NCBI GenBank assembly: GCA_017483805.1 | Contig: JAFUUL010000026.1 | Location: 1 to 64,000 of the forward strand | Origin: Prevotella sp. | GTDB lineage: Bacteria > Bacteroidota > Bacteroidia > Bacteroidales > Bacteroidaceae | Direction: 5' to 3' | Length of the DNA stretch: 64,000 nucleotides | Shown here: one piece after another, positions 51,188-60,106 of the stretch | Numbering within the stretch: the stretch's first letter is position 1 | Layout of the letters: every line of letters begins with the position of its first letter | The notes under the pieces: model-generated | Databases searched by the model: none | Told to the model about the DNA's origin: nothing | The model's input: only the letters and a program-made list of their open reading frames with translations | Made by a program: the position numbers and the translations under genes

Positions 51188-53449
51188 TTACTGAGGATCT
51201 ACGTCGTAGTAGATCTGGAGCGAACTATAGCGCTTGTCTTGCAGCATCTGCTGCTGGGCAAGCGCTAAATATTGGCGCACACGGGGCATGTCGATGCCCG
51301 TCTCCAGTTTGAGCACAATCTTGCGGATGCTCAGCGTCTTGACGCGTGAGACGGCAGGCTTGTCCGGCCCCAGCACACGGTCGCCGAACCACTGGCGCAG
51401 ACGGCTGCCCAGTTCGATGCCGGCCGTGGTGACCACCTCGTCACGGCGATGCTTCAGATAGACGTAGATGAGCCGATAGAAAGGAGGATAGTGGAATGCC
51501 TGCCGCTCGGCGGCCAGTGCCTGGTAGAATGCGGCATAGTCGTTGCGCACCACCTGTTGGATGACAGGCAGGTCTGGACTCTTGGTCTGCAGGATGACCA
51601 GGCCGCGCTTGCCTTTCCTGCCAGCACGTCCGCTGACCTGCGCCATCATCATGAAGGCATGCTCGTAGGCACGGAAATCGGGCTGGTTGAGCATACCGTC
51701 GGCATGAAGGATGCCCACCACCGAGACGCGGTCGAAGTCGAGACCCTTTGAAATCATCTGCGTGCCGATGAGCAGATTGGTGCGACCACTGGAGAAGTCG
51801 GTGATGATACGTTCATAGGCATTGCGGGTACGGGTGGTGTCGAGATCCATGCGAGCCACACGGGCATCGGGGAATATCTCGCGTATCTGGTCCTCTATCT
51901 TCTCCGTGCCGTAGCCACGCCCCTTCAGTTCCTTGTTGCCACAAGCAGGACAGGCCGCCGGAATCTGATAAGAGAAGCCGCAGTAGTGGCAAGTCAGTTG
52001 GTTGAGATTGCGGTGGAGCGTCAGGCTGACGTCGCAGTGCTCGCAACGGGGCACCCAGCCACACTGGTTGCACTCGAGCATCGGAGCCCAGCCACGACGG
52101 TTCTGGAAGAGGATGGCCTGCTCGCCCCGCTCCAGAGCCTCGCGCACCTTGGTCAGCAGCAGCGGCGAGAAGGGGCCATTCATCATCTTGCGACGCTGCA
52201 GGTCCTTCGTGTCCACCACTTGTATCTCCGGCAGTTCAATGCCCTGATAGCGTTCCTTCAGTTCCACGAGACCGTACTTGCCCGTCTGGGCATTATGATA
52301 GGTCTCCATGGCTGGCGTGGCCGTGCCGAGAAGCACCTTGGCCCCCAGCATGATGGCGGCACTGCGGGCATGATACCGCGGGGCGGGGTCTTGCTGCTTG
52401 TAACTGGTCTCATGCTCCTCGTCCACGATGACGAGTCCCAGCCGCTGGAAAGGCAGGAAGACGGCACTGCGGGCACCCAGGATGACGTCGTAGGGATTGC
52501 CCGACAGTTGCTTCTGCCAGATCTCCACCCGCTCGGCATCACTATACTTAGAATGGTAGATGCCCAGCCGATGGCCAAAGACCCGCTGCAGGCGCTGCAT
52601 CATCTGCACGGTAAGCGCAATCTCCGGCAGCAGATAGAGCACCTGTCGATGCTGCTCCAGTTCGCGCTGGATGAGATGGATGAAGATCTCGGTCTTGCCG
52701 CTGGAGGTCACGCCATGCAACAGCGTGACGCGCTTCTGCAAGAACGAGAAGAGTATCTGGTTGTAGGCTTCCTGCTGGGCAGGGTTCAGCATCTTGATCT
52801 GTTCGGGATGGGGCTCACCGCCGTGGTTCAGACGCCCTACCTCCACCTCGTAGGTCTCCAGGAGCCCGCGCTTCACGAGTTGGTTGAGCACGGGCAGCGT
52901 GGTCTCGGCAGCATTCATCAGTTCCTCACGGGTAATCTCCTGCACGGGCTCACGGCACTCGTTGCCTTCGATGGTGTCCCAGCGTGACAGCGAGAGATAG
53001 GCGATGAAGGCCTCCTGCTGCTTGGCGGCACGGGCAAGCATATTGAGTGCCACATGCAGGGTGGGCTCGTTGCGGTAGGGGGCCGTCAGGCGGATGTAGG
53101 TCTCGGTGCGCGGCTTATAGCCCTCCTCGGCCTTCAGGCCGGCAGGCAGCGCAGCCTTGTAGACCTCGCCGATGGGCGACATGTAGTAGTCGGCTATCCA
53201 CTGCCACTGCTTCAACTGGGCAGGCAAGAGGATGGGCGAGGCATCGAGCACCTGCATGAGGGGCTTCACATCGTAGCCCTGCGGCGGCTGGTCGTGCAGC
53301 CGGGCCACGATGCCCACATGAGTCTTGTTCTTTCCGAAAGGCACGAGGACACGCTTGCCCGCCATCACCTCGTCCTGCATGGCCGCAGGCACGGCATAGG
53401 TGAAATAGCCATCGAGTGGCACGGGCAATATGACGTCAGCGTAGTTCAA
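51188..53449 (-). CDS. priA: Primosomal protein N' (replication restart helicase)
   Basis: 753 residues. The N-terminal DNA-binding domain starts ADVILPVPLDGYFTYAVP. Helicase motifs are Walker A LLHGVTSSGKTEIF (about 242-255), DEEH (about 347) and ATPAMETY. The zinc region CNQCGWVPRCEHC ... CHYCG ... CPACG is at about 460-505. PriA reloads the replisome at stalled forks. It is the last gene of the type IX secretion transcript, 2 bp after the preceding barrel gene, which suggests a co-transcribed but unrelated housekeeping passenger. Confidence 0.95.
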   Translation of the reverse strand: MNYADVILPVPLDGYFTYAVPAAMQDEVMAGKRVLVPFGKNKTHVGIVARLHDQPPQGYDVKPLMQVLDASPILLPAQLKQWQWIADYYMSPIGEVYKAALPAGLKAEEGYKPRTETYIRLTAPYRNEPTLHVALNMLARAAKQQEAFIAYLSLSRWDTIEGNECREPVQEITREELMNAAETTLPVLNQLVKRGLLETYEVEVGRLNHGGEPHPEQIKMLNPAQQEAYNQILFSFLQKRVTLLHGVTSSGKTEIFIHLIQRELEQHRQVLYLLPEIALTVQMMQRLQRVFGHRLGIYHSKYSDAERVEIWQKQLSGNPYDVILGARSAVFLPFQRLGLVIVDEEHETSYKQQDPAPRYHARSAAIMLGAKVLLGTATPAMETYHNAQTGKYGLVELKERYQGIELPEIQVVDTKDLQRRKMMNGPFSPLLLTKVREALERGEQAILFQNRRGWAPMLECNQCGWVPRCEHCDVSLTLHRNLNQLTCHYCGFSYQIPAACPACGNKELKGRGYGTEKIEDQIREIFPDARVARMDLDTTRTRNAYERIITDFSSGRTNLLIGTQMISKGLDFDRVSVVGILHADGMLNQPDFRAYEHAFMMMAQVSGRAGRKGKRGLVILQTKSPDLPVIQQVVRNDYAAFYQALAAERQAFHYPPFYRLIYVYLKHRRDEVVTTAGIELGSRLRQWFGDRVLGPDKPAVSRVKTLSIRKIVLKLETGIDMPRVRQYLALAQQQMLQDKRYSSLQIYYDVDPQ

Positions 53450-53451
53450 TA

Positions 53452-54084
53452 TTAGAAGAGGTAGGTCAACGAGATCGACCAGACATCGGTGGCCGATTTG
53501 GCGTGGTGCATCGTCTGGTCGGCCAGTTGCGTGTTCAGGGTGTCCCAGGTGAAGTCGGCCGTCTTGCCTAACTGGATGTTATAGTAGAATGCGGCCTCCA
53601 GATGGCTGCCCACCTGCACGCCGCCGCCCAGATTCAGGCTGAGTTTGGTGTCTTGCAAAGCGAAATGGTTGCGATAGCCCTCCAGGTCTTCCCAGTAGAA
53701 AGAGGCCGAGCCCACATTGTAGGCCAACTGGGGGCCGGCACTGACAAAGGCCCCCACCATGCCCAGCAGATGAATGCCCGCACGGACATTGCCGGGAATG
53801 ATAATGGTCTTCTGGGTGAGCGACTCATCGGCCACCTTCAGCGTCCGCTGGTCGTAGAGCACCGAGGCATCGACACTCAGGAAGGGCAGCGGCGTGCCAA
53901 TATGGAGGGTCGGACCGACGAAGAAGCCCGTGCGGTTCGACTTGTCCAGCACATCGCTATTAAAGTCCATGCTGGTCACGTCGATGCCACCCCGCAGACC
54001 AACCTTGATGCTCTGCGAAAACGATGGTACGGCCCCAAGCCATACCACCATCAACATGAGTACTATGTGAAGTCGCCTTCCCAT
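53452..54084 (-). CDS. PorT-like outer-membrane beta-barrel protein
   Basis: 210 residues with a signal peptide (ending PSFSQS). The start SIKVGLRGGIDVTSMDF and the aromatic C-terminus SLTYLF fit an eight-stranded PorT-family barrel. PorT itself is needed for type IX secretion in Porphyromonas; this protein lies directly after gldN (12-bp gap), so a part in the same system is likely. Many Bacteroidetes barrels share this fold, so the exact PorT role is unproven. Confidence 0.7.
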   Translation of the reverse strand: MGRRLHIVLMLMVVWLGAVPSFSQSIKVGLRGGIDVTSMDFNSDVLDKSNRTGFFVGPTLHIGTPLPFLSVDASVLYDQRTLKVADESLTQKTIIIPGNVRAGIHLLGMVGAFVSAGPQLAYNVGSASFYWEDLEGYRNHFALQDTKLSLNLGGGVQVGSHLEAAFYYNIQLGKTADFTWDTLNTQLADQTMHHAKSATDVWSISLTYLF

Positions 54085-54096
54085 TCTGACAGTCTT

Positions 54097-55143
54097 TTAG
54101 TGACGCTCACGACGCACCGACACACGGGGCGACGACGAGCCACCCGTGGACTTCGATGAGGAGCCCTTGGAACGGCTGACACTGGAGGAGCGGCTCTTGC
54201 GCTCCTTCTTGGCAGCCACCTTGGCCTGCTTGGGATCCAGGCTGGCGATGCTGTCCAGCGAGTCGCGCTTGGCCTTGTCGCCGAAGATATTGTTGCGGAA
54301 AGCCTCCAGTTCCTTCTCGATGCGCTTCTGCTCGGAGGTCAGTTTCGTGGAGTCGTTGCCGGCAATCTGAGCCAGTGTCTTGCCCAGTCGGTTGGCGGTC
54401 TTATAGATGGTGCCATGATACTTGTTGAGCGTGAAATAGTCATCCAGACTCATGATGGCAGCATCGTTCACGTCGCTGGTCTTCACGGTCTGGCGGCTCA
54501 GGTAGGGCTCCACCTCAGCATACTTCACCCAGAAGAGCGGATACTTGGCAGCCTCGCCACCGAAGTCATCCTCGCGCAGCATCACGGGGCAGATGGCCTG
54601 CGGCTTGATGTGGAACGACGAGTTGGCCTGATCGTAGTAGGCACTTTCCTTCAGGTAATACATCTTCACCTCGGCCGAGGGGATGTCGCTGTTCTCCACC
54701 TTCAGTTTGCCGTCTTTCTCCTCGTACCAGATGTGGTAGTTGTCGAGGATGGTCTTCATGTCGACCTTGGCCGTGGCATCGAGCACCTCGTTGCCGTCGA
54801 GCCGATACTCGTAGACGGGGATGTAGCCATTGAGTGCCAACTTGAATATATAGGTGAAGAGATTCAGTTGCTTGCCCACAGGCTCCACGGGGTCGTAGAG
54901 TCCGGCATTGGCCTCATCGTTGAGGTCCACCTCACGGTAGATGTCGCGCCGCCACACCACGTCCTCCGGCATATCGAGCGCCGTGGGATACTGGATGCGC
55001 ATACGCTGGGTCATGCCCTGGCTGCCGTTGGTCTGCTGTTGCTGCTGAGCGGCCTGTTGCTGCTGGGTGCGGCTCTTCTTAGGCTGGGCAACAACCGTGC
55101 CAGCCGCGAGTGTTATCATCAACAAGAACAATAGTCTCTTCAT
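54097..55143 (-). CDS. gldN: Type IX secretion/gliding protein GldN (PorN)
   Basis: 348 residues with a signal peptide (ending VVAQP). A Gln-rich stretch follows (about 28-45), then the GldN core ALDMPEDVVWRRDIYREVDLNDEANAGLYDPVEP (about 56-89) and KLALNGYIPVYEYRLDG. The C-terminal 50 residues are basic and Ser-rich (SRSSSVSRSKGSSSKSTGG), longer than expected and probably flexible. GldN forms the periplasmic ring with GldK. The order gldK-L-M-N supports the call. Confidence 0.93.
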   Translation of the reverse strand: MKRLLFLLMITLAAGTVVAQPKKSRTQQQQAAQQQQQTNGSQGMTQRMRIQYPTALDMPEDVVWRRDIYREVDLNDEANAGLYDPVEPVGKQLNLFTYIFKLALNGYIPVYEYRLDGNEVLDATAKVDMKTILDNYHIWYEEKDGKLKVENSDIPSAEVKMYYLKESAYYDQANSSFHIKPQAICPVMLREDDFGGEAAKYPLFWVKYAEVEPYLSRQTVKTSDVNDAAIMSLDDYFTLNKYHGTIYKTANRLGKTLAQIAGNDSTKLTSEQKRIEKELEAFRNNIFGDKAKRDSLDSIASLDPKQAKVAAKKERKSRSSSVSRSKGSSSKSTGGSSSPRVSVRRERH

Positions 55144-55169
55144 GTTATCTTACTGCTTTAATTATTTCT

Positions 55170-56729
55170 TTATTTCACGATGATTTCCATTGACGTGGGC
55201 AGGGTGCGCTCGATGCCATCGGGGCCGATGGCCTTTACACGGGAGATGTAGAAGCGGCGGTTGCGCGTCAACTTGCGGAAGGTGTCCTTCTGACGGGCCG
55301 AGAACTTGTCGCCCTCGCCCACCATCGGCACAGCATTACCCATATTGTCGTAGAAGACGGTCTCGAACGACAACACACGGAAACCGATGTCGAGGATGCC
55401 ATCGTCGATGGCGGCACCTATGCCGTCGATGGCCATCAGGCTGGATTTGGCCAAGCCACCGCCCTTGTAGCGTATCGGACTGCCCTTCTCATCCTTCATA
55501 TCTATATAAGGTGTAGGATCAGGCAGACGGCGCACTCGGAAGGTGAACTGTCCCATCTGCTGCGGACGGCCCGTGTTGGTCGACGTGACGGTGATGGTGG
55601 CGTCCTGACCTATCTGCGTAGGCTTGGCGATGTAGCGGCCGGGGCCCGTGGGGGTCAGCGATCCATTGGTCATCGTGGCCGAGATCTTGTTCTGCGGTAC
55701 GCCCGGCACAGAGATGCTGATGGGGTTGGCATAGCCCGCATAGAGCATATTCATCAGGTCGGCGGAGACTGTGGCCGAAGGGTCAACGACGGTGTACTTC
55801 TGCTCGAAGTCGCGACGAATCACATCGCCGTTGCCGTTAATGACCTGCAGATAGCCGCTCAAGGTGAAGTCGCCAGTGCTGGTGCATACCCGCTCGTAGA
55901 TGTTGTCCTGCAGTTCCACCTTCTGGTTACCGATATATATCTCAGGAATCTGAGTCGTGTCGACAGCAGCCATCACAATCTTGGCTGAGAACTTGTCGCC
56001 ACGCACGATGGTCTGCGAGTTGGGGATGACGAAGGATTCGAGCAGATTCACGCGGATATCCTTCACGTCGATGTTCTGCACCAGGGTGTGCAGCACCTCC
56101 TTCTCGGCGTTGCGCACGTCGCTCTGCAACTTAGAGAGCAGCGTGACGGCAGCGGCGGCCGGCATCGACTCAAACATATACTCCTGCCAGTTCTTGCCCA
56201 GTCCCGTGGGGGGCACCTCCGTTGTCAGGTCGCTGGCAATGCGACGCTGCTGGGCCGTATCGGGAATCATCGTCAGGATGCGCTCACGATAGGCGTCGAT
56301 GGCACCCTTCAGTTCCTCGCCCCGGCCACGACCGGGAGCCAGCATCACCTGATTGGCAGCCTCCAGGTCCTCCTTGTTCTGCAGACTGGCGGGGTTGCCG
56401 TTCTTGCCGTCAGCCTCGCGGGCTATGGCCAGTTTCAGGTCGGACGCCAGATTGTAGAGCGAGTCGCTGAGCAACTTCACCTGCTGCGCCTTGTCGTACC
56501 ACTCGCGCACCTTCTGCGGATTGGCCTGCATCTGCTGCTCGAAGTCCTCATAGATGGCCAGGTTCTCCTTCGCTGCATTCTCGGTGGTGCGGTTCAGACT
56601 TTCCTCCACGATGGAGAAGCCGTTGAGCACCTCATTCGAGACGTTCAGCGCAAGCATGGCCATCAAGACGACGTACATCAGGTTGATCATCTTCTGGCGC
56701 GGAGATACGGGTCTTTTCTTAATCGCCAT
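55170..56729 (-). CDS. gldM: Type IX secretion motor shaft GldM (PorM)
   Basis: 519 residues, close to the known 513-516. A single N-terminal membrane helix (about 14-34, INLMYVVLMAMLALNVSNEVL) leads into a large periplasmic part of four domains. The helical domain has LNRTTENAAKENLAIYEDF, and the later beta domains have PGVPQNKISATMTNGSLTPTGPGRY. GldM forms the shaft driven by the GldL motor and contacts the GldK/N ring. The gap to gldL holds a short tandem repeat. Confidence 0.95.
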   Translation of the reverse strand: MAIKKRPVSPRQKMINLMYVVLMAMLALNVSNEVLNGFSIVEESLNRTTENAAKENLAIYEDFEQQMQANPQKVREWYDKAQQVKLLSDSLYNLASDLKLAIAREADGKNGNPASLQNKEDLEAANQVMLAPGRGRGEELKGAIDAYRERILTMIPDTAQQRRIASDLTTEVPPTGLGKNWQEYMFESMPAAAAVTLLSKLQSDVRNAEKEVLHTLVQNIDVKDIRVNLLESFVIPNSQTIVRGDKFSAKIVMAAVDTTQIPEIYIGNQKVELQDNIYERVCTSTGDFTLSGYLQVINGNGDVIRRDFEQKYTVVDPSATVSADLMNMLYAGYANPISISVPGVPQNKISATMTNGSLTPTGPGRYIAKPTQIGQDATITVTSTNTGRPQQMGQFTFRVRRLPDPTPYIDMKDEKGSPIRYKGGGLAKSSLMAIDGIGAAIDDGILDIGFRVLSFETVFYDNMGNAVPMVGEGDKFSARQKDTFRKLTRNRRFYISRVKAIGPDGIERTLPTSMEIIVK

Positions 56730-56732
56730 AAT

Positions 56733-56765
56733 TATTCAGTTTTCACTCTTCACTTATCACTCCAG
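56733..56765. repeat. Short-unit array between gldL and gldM
   Basis: cagttttcactcttcacttat units fill the 27-bp gap and overlap the last codons of gldL, in the same style as the coding repeats at 15,352 and 34,571. Confidence 0.65.
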
Positions 56766-57608
56766 CGAAGCGCCTTTAGGCATATTCACCGTCATGGCCT
56801 CAATCATGCGAGTGTATATCTTGTTCAGTTCGGCAATCTGCTCGGCCATGCGCTTCGACTGCTCGTTAATCTGGTCGATGGTGCCAATCTGCTGGCTGGC
56901 ACCCTTGAGTTGCATCTCATAGACCTTGCAGATGCCGGTCAGCGTGCGGTTCAGGTTCTCCATCTCCTCGCTGTCGCGGGTCAGGCGCTCGCTCTGCTCA
57001 GACACCTTCTGCAGGGTCTCGGTCAGTTTCTTCAACTGATCCACATAGTTGTTCGTAGCCTCCTCCATATCGGGATTCAGGTCGGGCAGTTCGGGAGCCA
57101 CTACGCCGCCTACGCCACCGACTCCGCCAATGACGCCGCCGCCCACGAGTTTGGAGCCTCCTGACTGGAGGTTTGCTTCGTCCAAACCTGGAGTTTCGTT
57201 CGTCCCCTCTGGCAGTCCGCTGCCGCCTCCTATGATGATGGTGCCGCCACCACCGACGCCACCACCGCCAACGGCCACGCCACCGCCTCCGATGGCCACC
57301 TGGCCTTCACCATTGGCAACGACGCCCGACAGACCCTCGGCCTCAACATGCGTAGGCAGGTCCATACCGTCGGCCGTCTTGTCGAAGGGGCGGTCGAAGG
57401 CTGCGATGAAGAACACGACGACCTCGGTACCCATGCCCAGGAACAGCATGAAGTTGGCACCCGGCAGGTGGGTCAGTTTGAAGAGCGTACCGAGAATCAC
57501 AATCGATGCACCCCAACTGTAGGCATAGTTCATAAACGTCTGCCCAGGAACGCTATCCAGCCACTTCTGCAAGCGGTAGATAATATTGAATTTACTATAT
57601 TTAGTCAT
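56757..57608 (-). CDS. gldL: Type IX secretion motor protein GldL (PorL) with Gly-rich insert
   Basis: 283 residues. Two membrane helices (about 27-45 and 50-72, FMLFLGMGTEVVVFFIAAF with Glu62 inside) form the proton-driven motor with GldM. The cytoplasmic part starts with a long Gly/Val-rich low-complexity stretch (about 100-172: VAIGGGGVAVGGGG, GGGVIGGVGGVGGV) not expected in this family. A coiled-coil-like end follows (about 180-275). The neighbouring genes make the identity secure; the insert may be a flexible tether. Confidence 0.92.
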   Translation of the reverse strand: MTKYSKFNIIYRLQKWLDSVPGQTFMNYAYSWGASIVILGTLFKLTHLPGANFMLFLGMGTEVVVFFIAAFDRPFDKTADGMDLPTHVEAEGLSGVVANGEGQVAIGGGGVAVGGGGVGGGGTIIIGGGSGLPEGTNETPGLDEANLQSGGSKLVGGGVIGGVGGVGGVVAPELPDLNPDMEEATNNYVDQLKKLTETLQKVSEQSERLTRDSEEMENLNRTLTGICKVYEMQLKGASQQIGTIDQINEQSKRMAEQIAELNKIYTRMIEAMTVNMPKGASLE

Positions 57609-57650
57609 GTCGTTATTTCGTTATCACGTTATTTCGTTATTGAGCCTCAC
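57605..57650. repeat. Short-unit array between gldK and gldL
   Basis: cgttatttcgttatcacgtt units repeat four times in the gap, just before the gldL start. Confidence 0.65.
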
Positions 57651-57651
57651 A

Positions 57652-59115
57652 CTATTTCCGGGCCTTCTTGGCCGAGGCCTTCACGGGCTTGGCCTTGTCG
57701 CTCGTGGTGTTGGCCAGACTGCGCACGCAACGGAAACCGATGTAGGAGCGCGGCTGGTTCTGGTATTCGCTCGAACGCCAGGCCGAGCGGATGTAACTTT
57801 CGGGGTCTTTCCACGAACCGCCACGCACGCTCTTCTTCTTCAGGCGATAGGGATCTTCGGCGGCGGCGTTGTACTTCAACTGCGGGTTGATGTCGTTCAT
57901 AGCATCCACGCCAGCCTCAGTGAAGATGGTCGAGGTCCACTCGGCCACGTTGCCGGCCATGTCGTAGAGGCCGTTGGAGTTGGCACTATAGATGCCCACC
58001 TTCGACGTGATCAGGTTGCCGTCCTTGGTGTAGTTGCCGTTGTCGGGCTTGAAGTTGGCATAGAAGCAACCCTTGCCGCTGGCCACGTCCTCGTTATCCC
58101 AGGGGAACTCGTTCTGATCCTTGCCGCGGGCGGCATACTCCCACTCAGCCTCCGTCGGCAGACGGTAGCGCTGCACGAAGCGGGCGGCAGGGCCGAGGCC
58201 TTTCAGCAGGAACTCGGTGCGCCAGGCGCAGAAGGCGTTGGCCTGCTCCCAGGTGACGCCCACCACGGGATAGTCGTTGTAAGCCGAATTGGAGAAGTAA
58301 CTACGCATGTAGGTCTCGTTGTCGGCATTGGGGAAGTCGTTCACCCAGCAGGTCGTGTCGGGATAGATGTTCACGATATAGGTATTCAGGAAGTCCCAGG
58401 GGCCGGTCAACTGGCGGTTGATGGTCTGGCGCACGATGTTGCCTTCATCATCGATATAGGCCGTATCCTTCGAAATCCACACCTGCTCGTTGGGGTTCAC
58501 GGTGACGTCGGTATTCAGGTTACGCTCCGATGGGTTCAGACGGTTGCGACGCAGGGCAGCCTCGGTGTAGTCGTAGATCTCGTAGCGATAGTTCATCTGG
58601 CTGGCGTCAAGCATTTTTTCACCTGTCACGGGATTGGTCACGTAGACGCTCTCGATGGCACGCAGTTCATCCTCATTGGGCTTGCGGGGCAACGATTTCT
58701 TCCAGTTCAGATGGGGCTTCACGGGGTCGCCGTTCTTGTCTTCCTCTATCTTGTAACTCTCGTCGCCGCCATAGTTGGGATCGGCCAGACGCTCACGGAC
58801 GATCGAGTCACGCACATAGTTGACAAACTGGCGATACTCCGAGTTCGTAATCTCCGTATCGTCCATCCAGAACCCCTCCACCGAGATGTCCCTCACGGGT
58901 GTCTGCTTGCCCCAAAGGGAATCGGTATTCTCTATACCCATACGCAGATGGCCTCGCTTGACGAGCACCATTCCGTAAGGCGCAGGCTCTGAGAAAGCCT
59001 TGCCGCTGGCACCCGTCAACTCGCCGCCTGACGACGTGGCGGTCTTGCCGCCGAAGCAACTCGTCAGTAAAAGCACCGAAACAGTGCATAGCACTATGCT
59101 CAATTGTTGTTTCAT
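57652..59115 (-). CDS. gldK: Type IX secretion lipoprotein GldK (PorK)
   Basis: 487 residues. The lipobox is LLTSC (Cys20), and a formylglycine-generating-enzyme-like fold follows: YGMVLVKRGHLRMG at about 47-60, YPVVGVTWEQANAFCAWR, LPTEAEWEYAARG, GNVAEWT and a C-terminal GFRCVR. GldK is an outer-membrane-linked partner of GldN in the ring of the translocon; the enzyme fold has no known activity here. The C-terminal KAKPVKASAKKARK is basic. It follows porP by 9 bp and starts the gldKLMN run. Confidence 0.95.
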   Translation of the reverse strand: MKQQLSIVLCTVSVLLLTSCFGGKTATSSGGELTGASGKAFSEPAPYGMVLVKRGHLRMGIENTDSLWGKQTPVRDISVEGFWMDDTEITNSEYRQFVNYVRDSIVRERLADPNYGGDESYKIEEDKNGDPVKPHLNWKKSLPRKPNEDELRAIESVYVTNPVTGEKMLDASQMNYRYEIYDYTEAALRRNRLNPSERNLNTDVTVNPNEQVWISKDTAYIDDEGNIVRQTINRQLTGPWDFLNTYIVNIYPDTTCWVNDFPNADNETYMRSYFSNSAYNDYPVVGVTWEQANAFCAWRTEFLLKGLGPAARFVQRYRLPTEAEWEYAARGKDQNEFPWDNEDVASGKGCFYANFKPDNGNYTKDGNLITSKVGIYSANSNGLYDMAGNVAEWTSTIFTEAGVDAMNDINPQLKYNAAAEDPYRLKKKSVRGGSWKDPESYIRSAWRSSEYQNQPRSYIGFRCVRSLANTTSDKAKPVKASAKKARK

Positions 59116-59124
59116 ATATGCAGT

Positions 59125-60063
59125 TTATAATATTCTCACACTCTGATGCCGGTTGCGCCCCTTCTTGAAGAGGTTGATGTCGGTCTGATAGCCCACGAAG
59201 AGTTCGTGGCTGCCGTTGCCGATGCTGACGGCGCCGGTGTACATCTCGTAACTATAGCCCAGCATGATGCCGTGGAACGTGCCGCCCACGTAGACGGTCA
59301 CCGAGTTGGAGGGGCTGTAGCCCGCACCGGCATACATCACCTTCCCGTCGTGCTGGTAGGTCAGGCGGGCTGTCACGTCGGCCCGATAGCCCACTCCGTC
59401 TGAACGTCCCATCACAGAGGGCTGTATTGATAAGAACGGATTTCTCAGCCGAATATTGCATCCGGCCATCAAATAATATGCGCGGTCCACGTCCAGTTCG
59501 TTCGTTTCACCCAGTTCCACCTGGGGTGCCAAGGCGTGCTGAACGGCGGCTCCCAGATACCACCACCGGTGCTGATAGTAGAGGCCGGCACTCAGGTCGA
59601 AGGCCGTCCCCGTGGCATCGCTGGTCGAGAAGGCATCGTCGCCCGATTCCCGCAGGTCCACCTTCGAGCCGTTCATCGTCTCGCTCAAGAAGCCAGGCTG
59701 CACGCCGATGCTCAGCGTACCGCCGAAGAGCCGCTGCTTATAGGCGTAGATGACCGAGAATCTCTTATGGGAAAAGATGCCTATGTCATCATTCATCAGT
59801 TGAATGCCCACACCATGATAGGCGCCGGCAAAATAGAAGGGCATATCGGCTGTTGCGAAGAGGGTACGCGGGTTGTGCTCGAAGCCCACCATCGACATAT
59901 TGTAGGCACCCACGATGTTCAGTTTCGCCTGCTTGCCTACAGCAGCAGGGTTATAGGCCGACTCCATCGACCAGTAGTGACTGAACGATGGATCGTACTG
60001 CGCCGATGCTTCCTGCAGGGTCGCCAATAACAGGGCCAATATCGTGAGACTTCGCCTTAACAC
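59125..60063 (-). CDS. porP: PorP/SprF-family type IX secretion membrane protein
   Basis: 312 residues starting at a GTG (60,063), with a signal peptide ending EASAQ and the family start YDPSFSHYWSMESAYNPAAVG. A beta-barrel follows, with YAGAGYSPSNSVTVYVGGTF and GIMLGYSYEMYTG near the C-terminus. PorP/SprF proteins anchor the translocon or its substrates in the outer membrane. It is directly upstream of gldK, the usual order. No TAnnTTTG box was seen in the 43-bp gap behind the GH106-type gene, so read-through from that gene or an atypical promoter is possible. Confidence 0.9.
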   Translation of the reverse strand: MLRRSLTILALLLATLQEASAQYDPSFSHYWSMESAYNPAAVGKQAKLNIVGAYNMSMVGFEHNPRTLFATADMPFYFAGAYHGVGIQLMNDDIGIFSHKRFSVIYAYKQRLFGGTLSIGVQPGFLSETMNGSKVDLRESGDDAFSTSDATGTAFDLSAGLYYQHRWWYLGAAVQHALAPQVELGETNELDVDRAYYLMAGCNIRLRNPFLSIQPSVMGRSDGVGYRADVTARLTYQHDGKVMYAGAGYSPSNSVTVYVGGTFHGIMLGYSYEMYTGAVSIGNGSHELFVGYQTDINLFKKGRNRHQSVRIL

Positions 60064-60106
60064 GTAGTTAATAACGCTAAACTCACCTATTTATTATATC
60101 TTCAGA

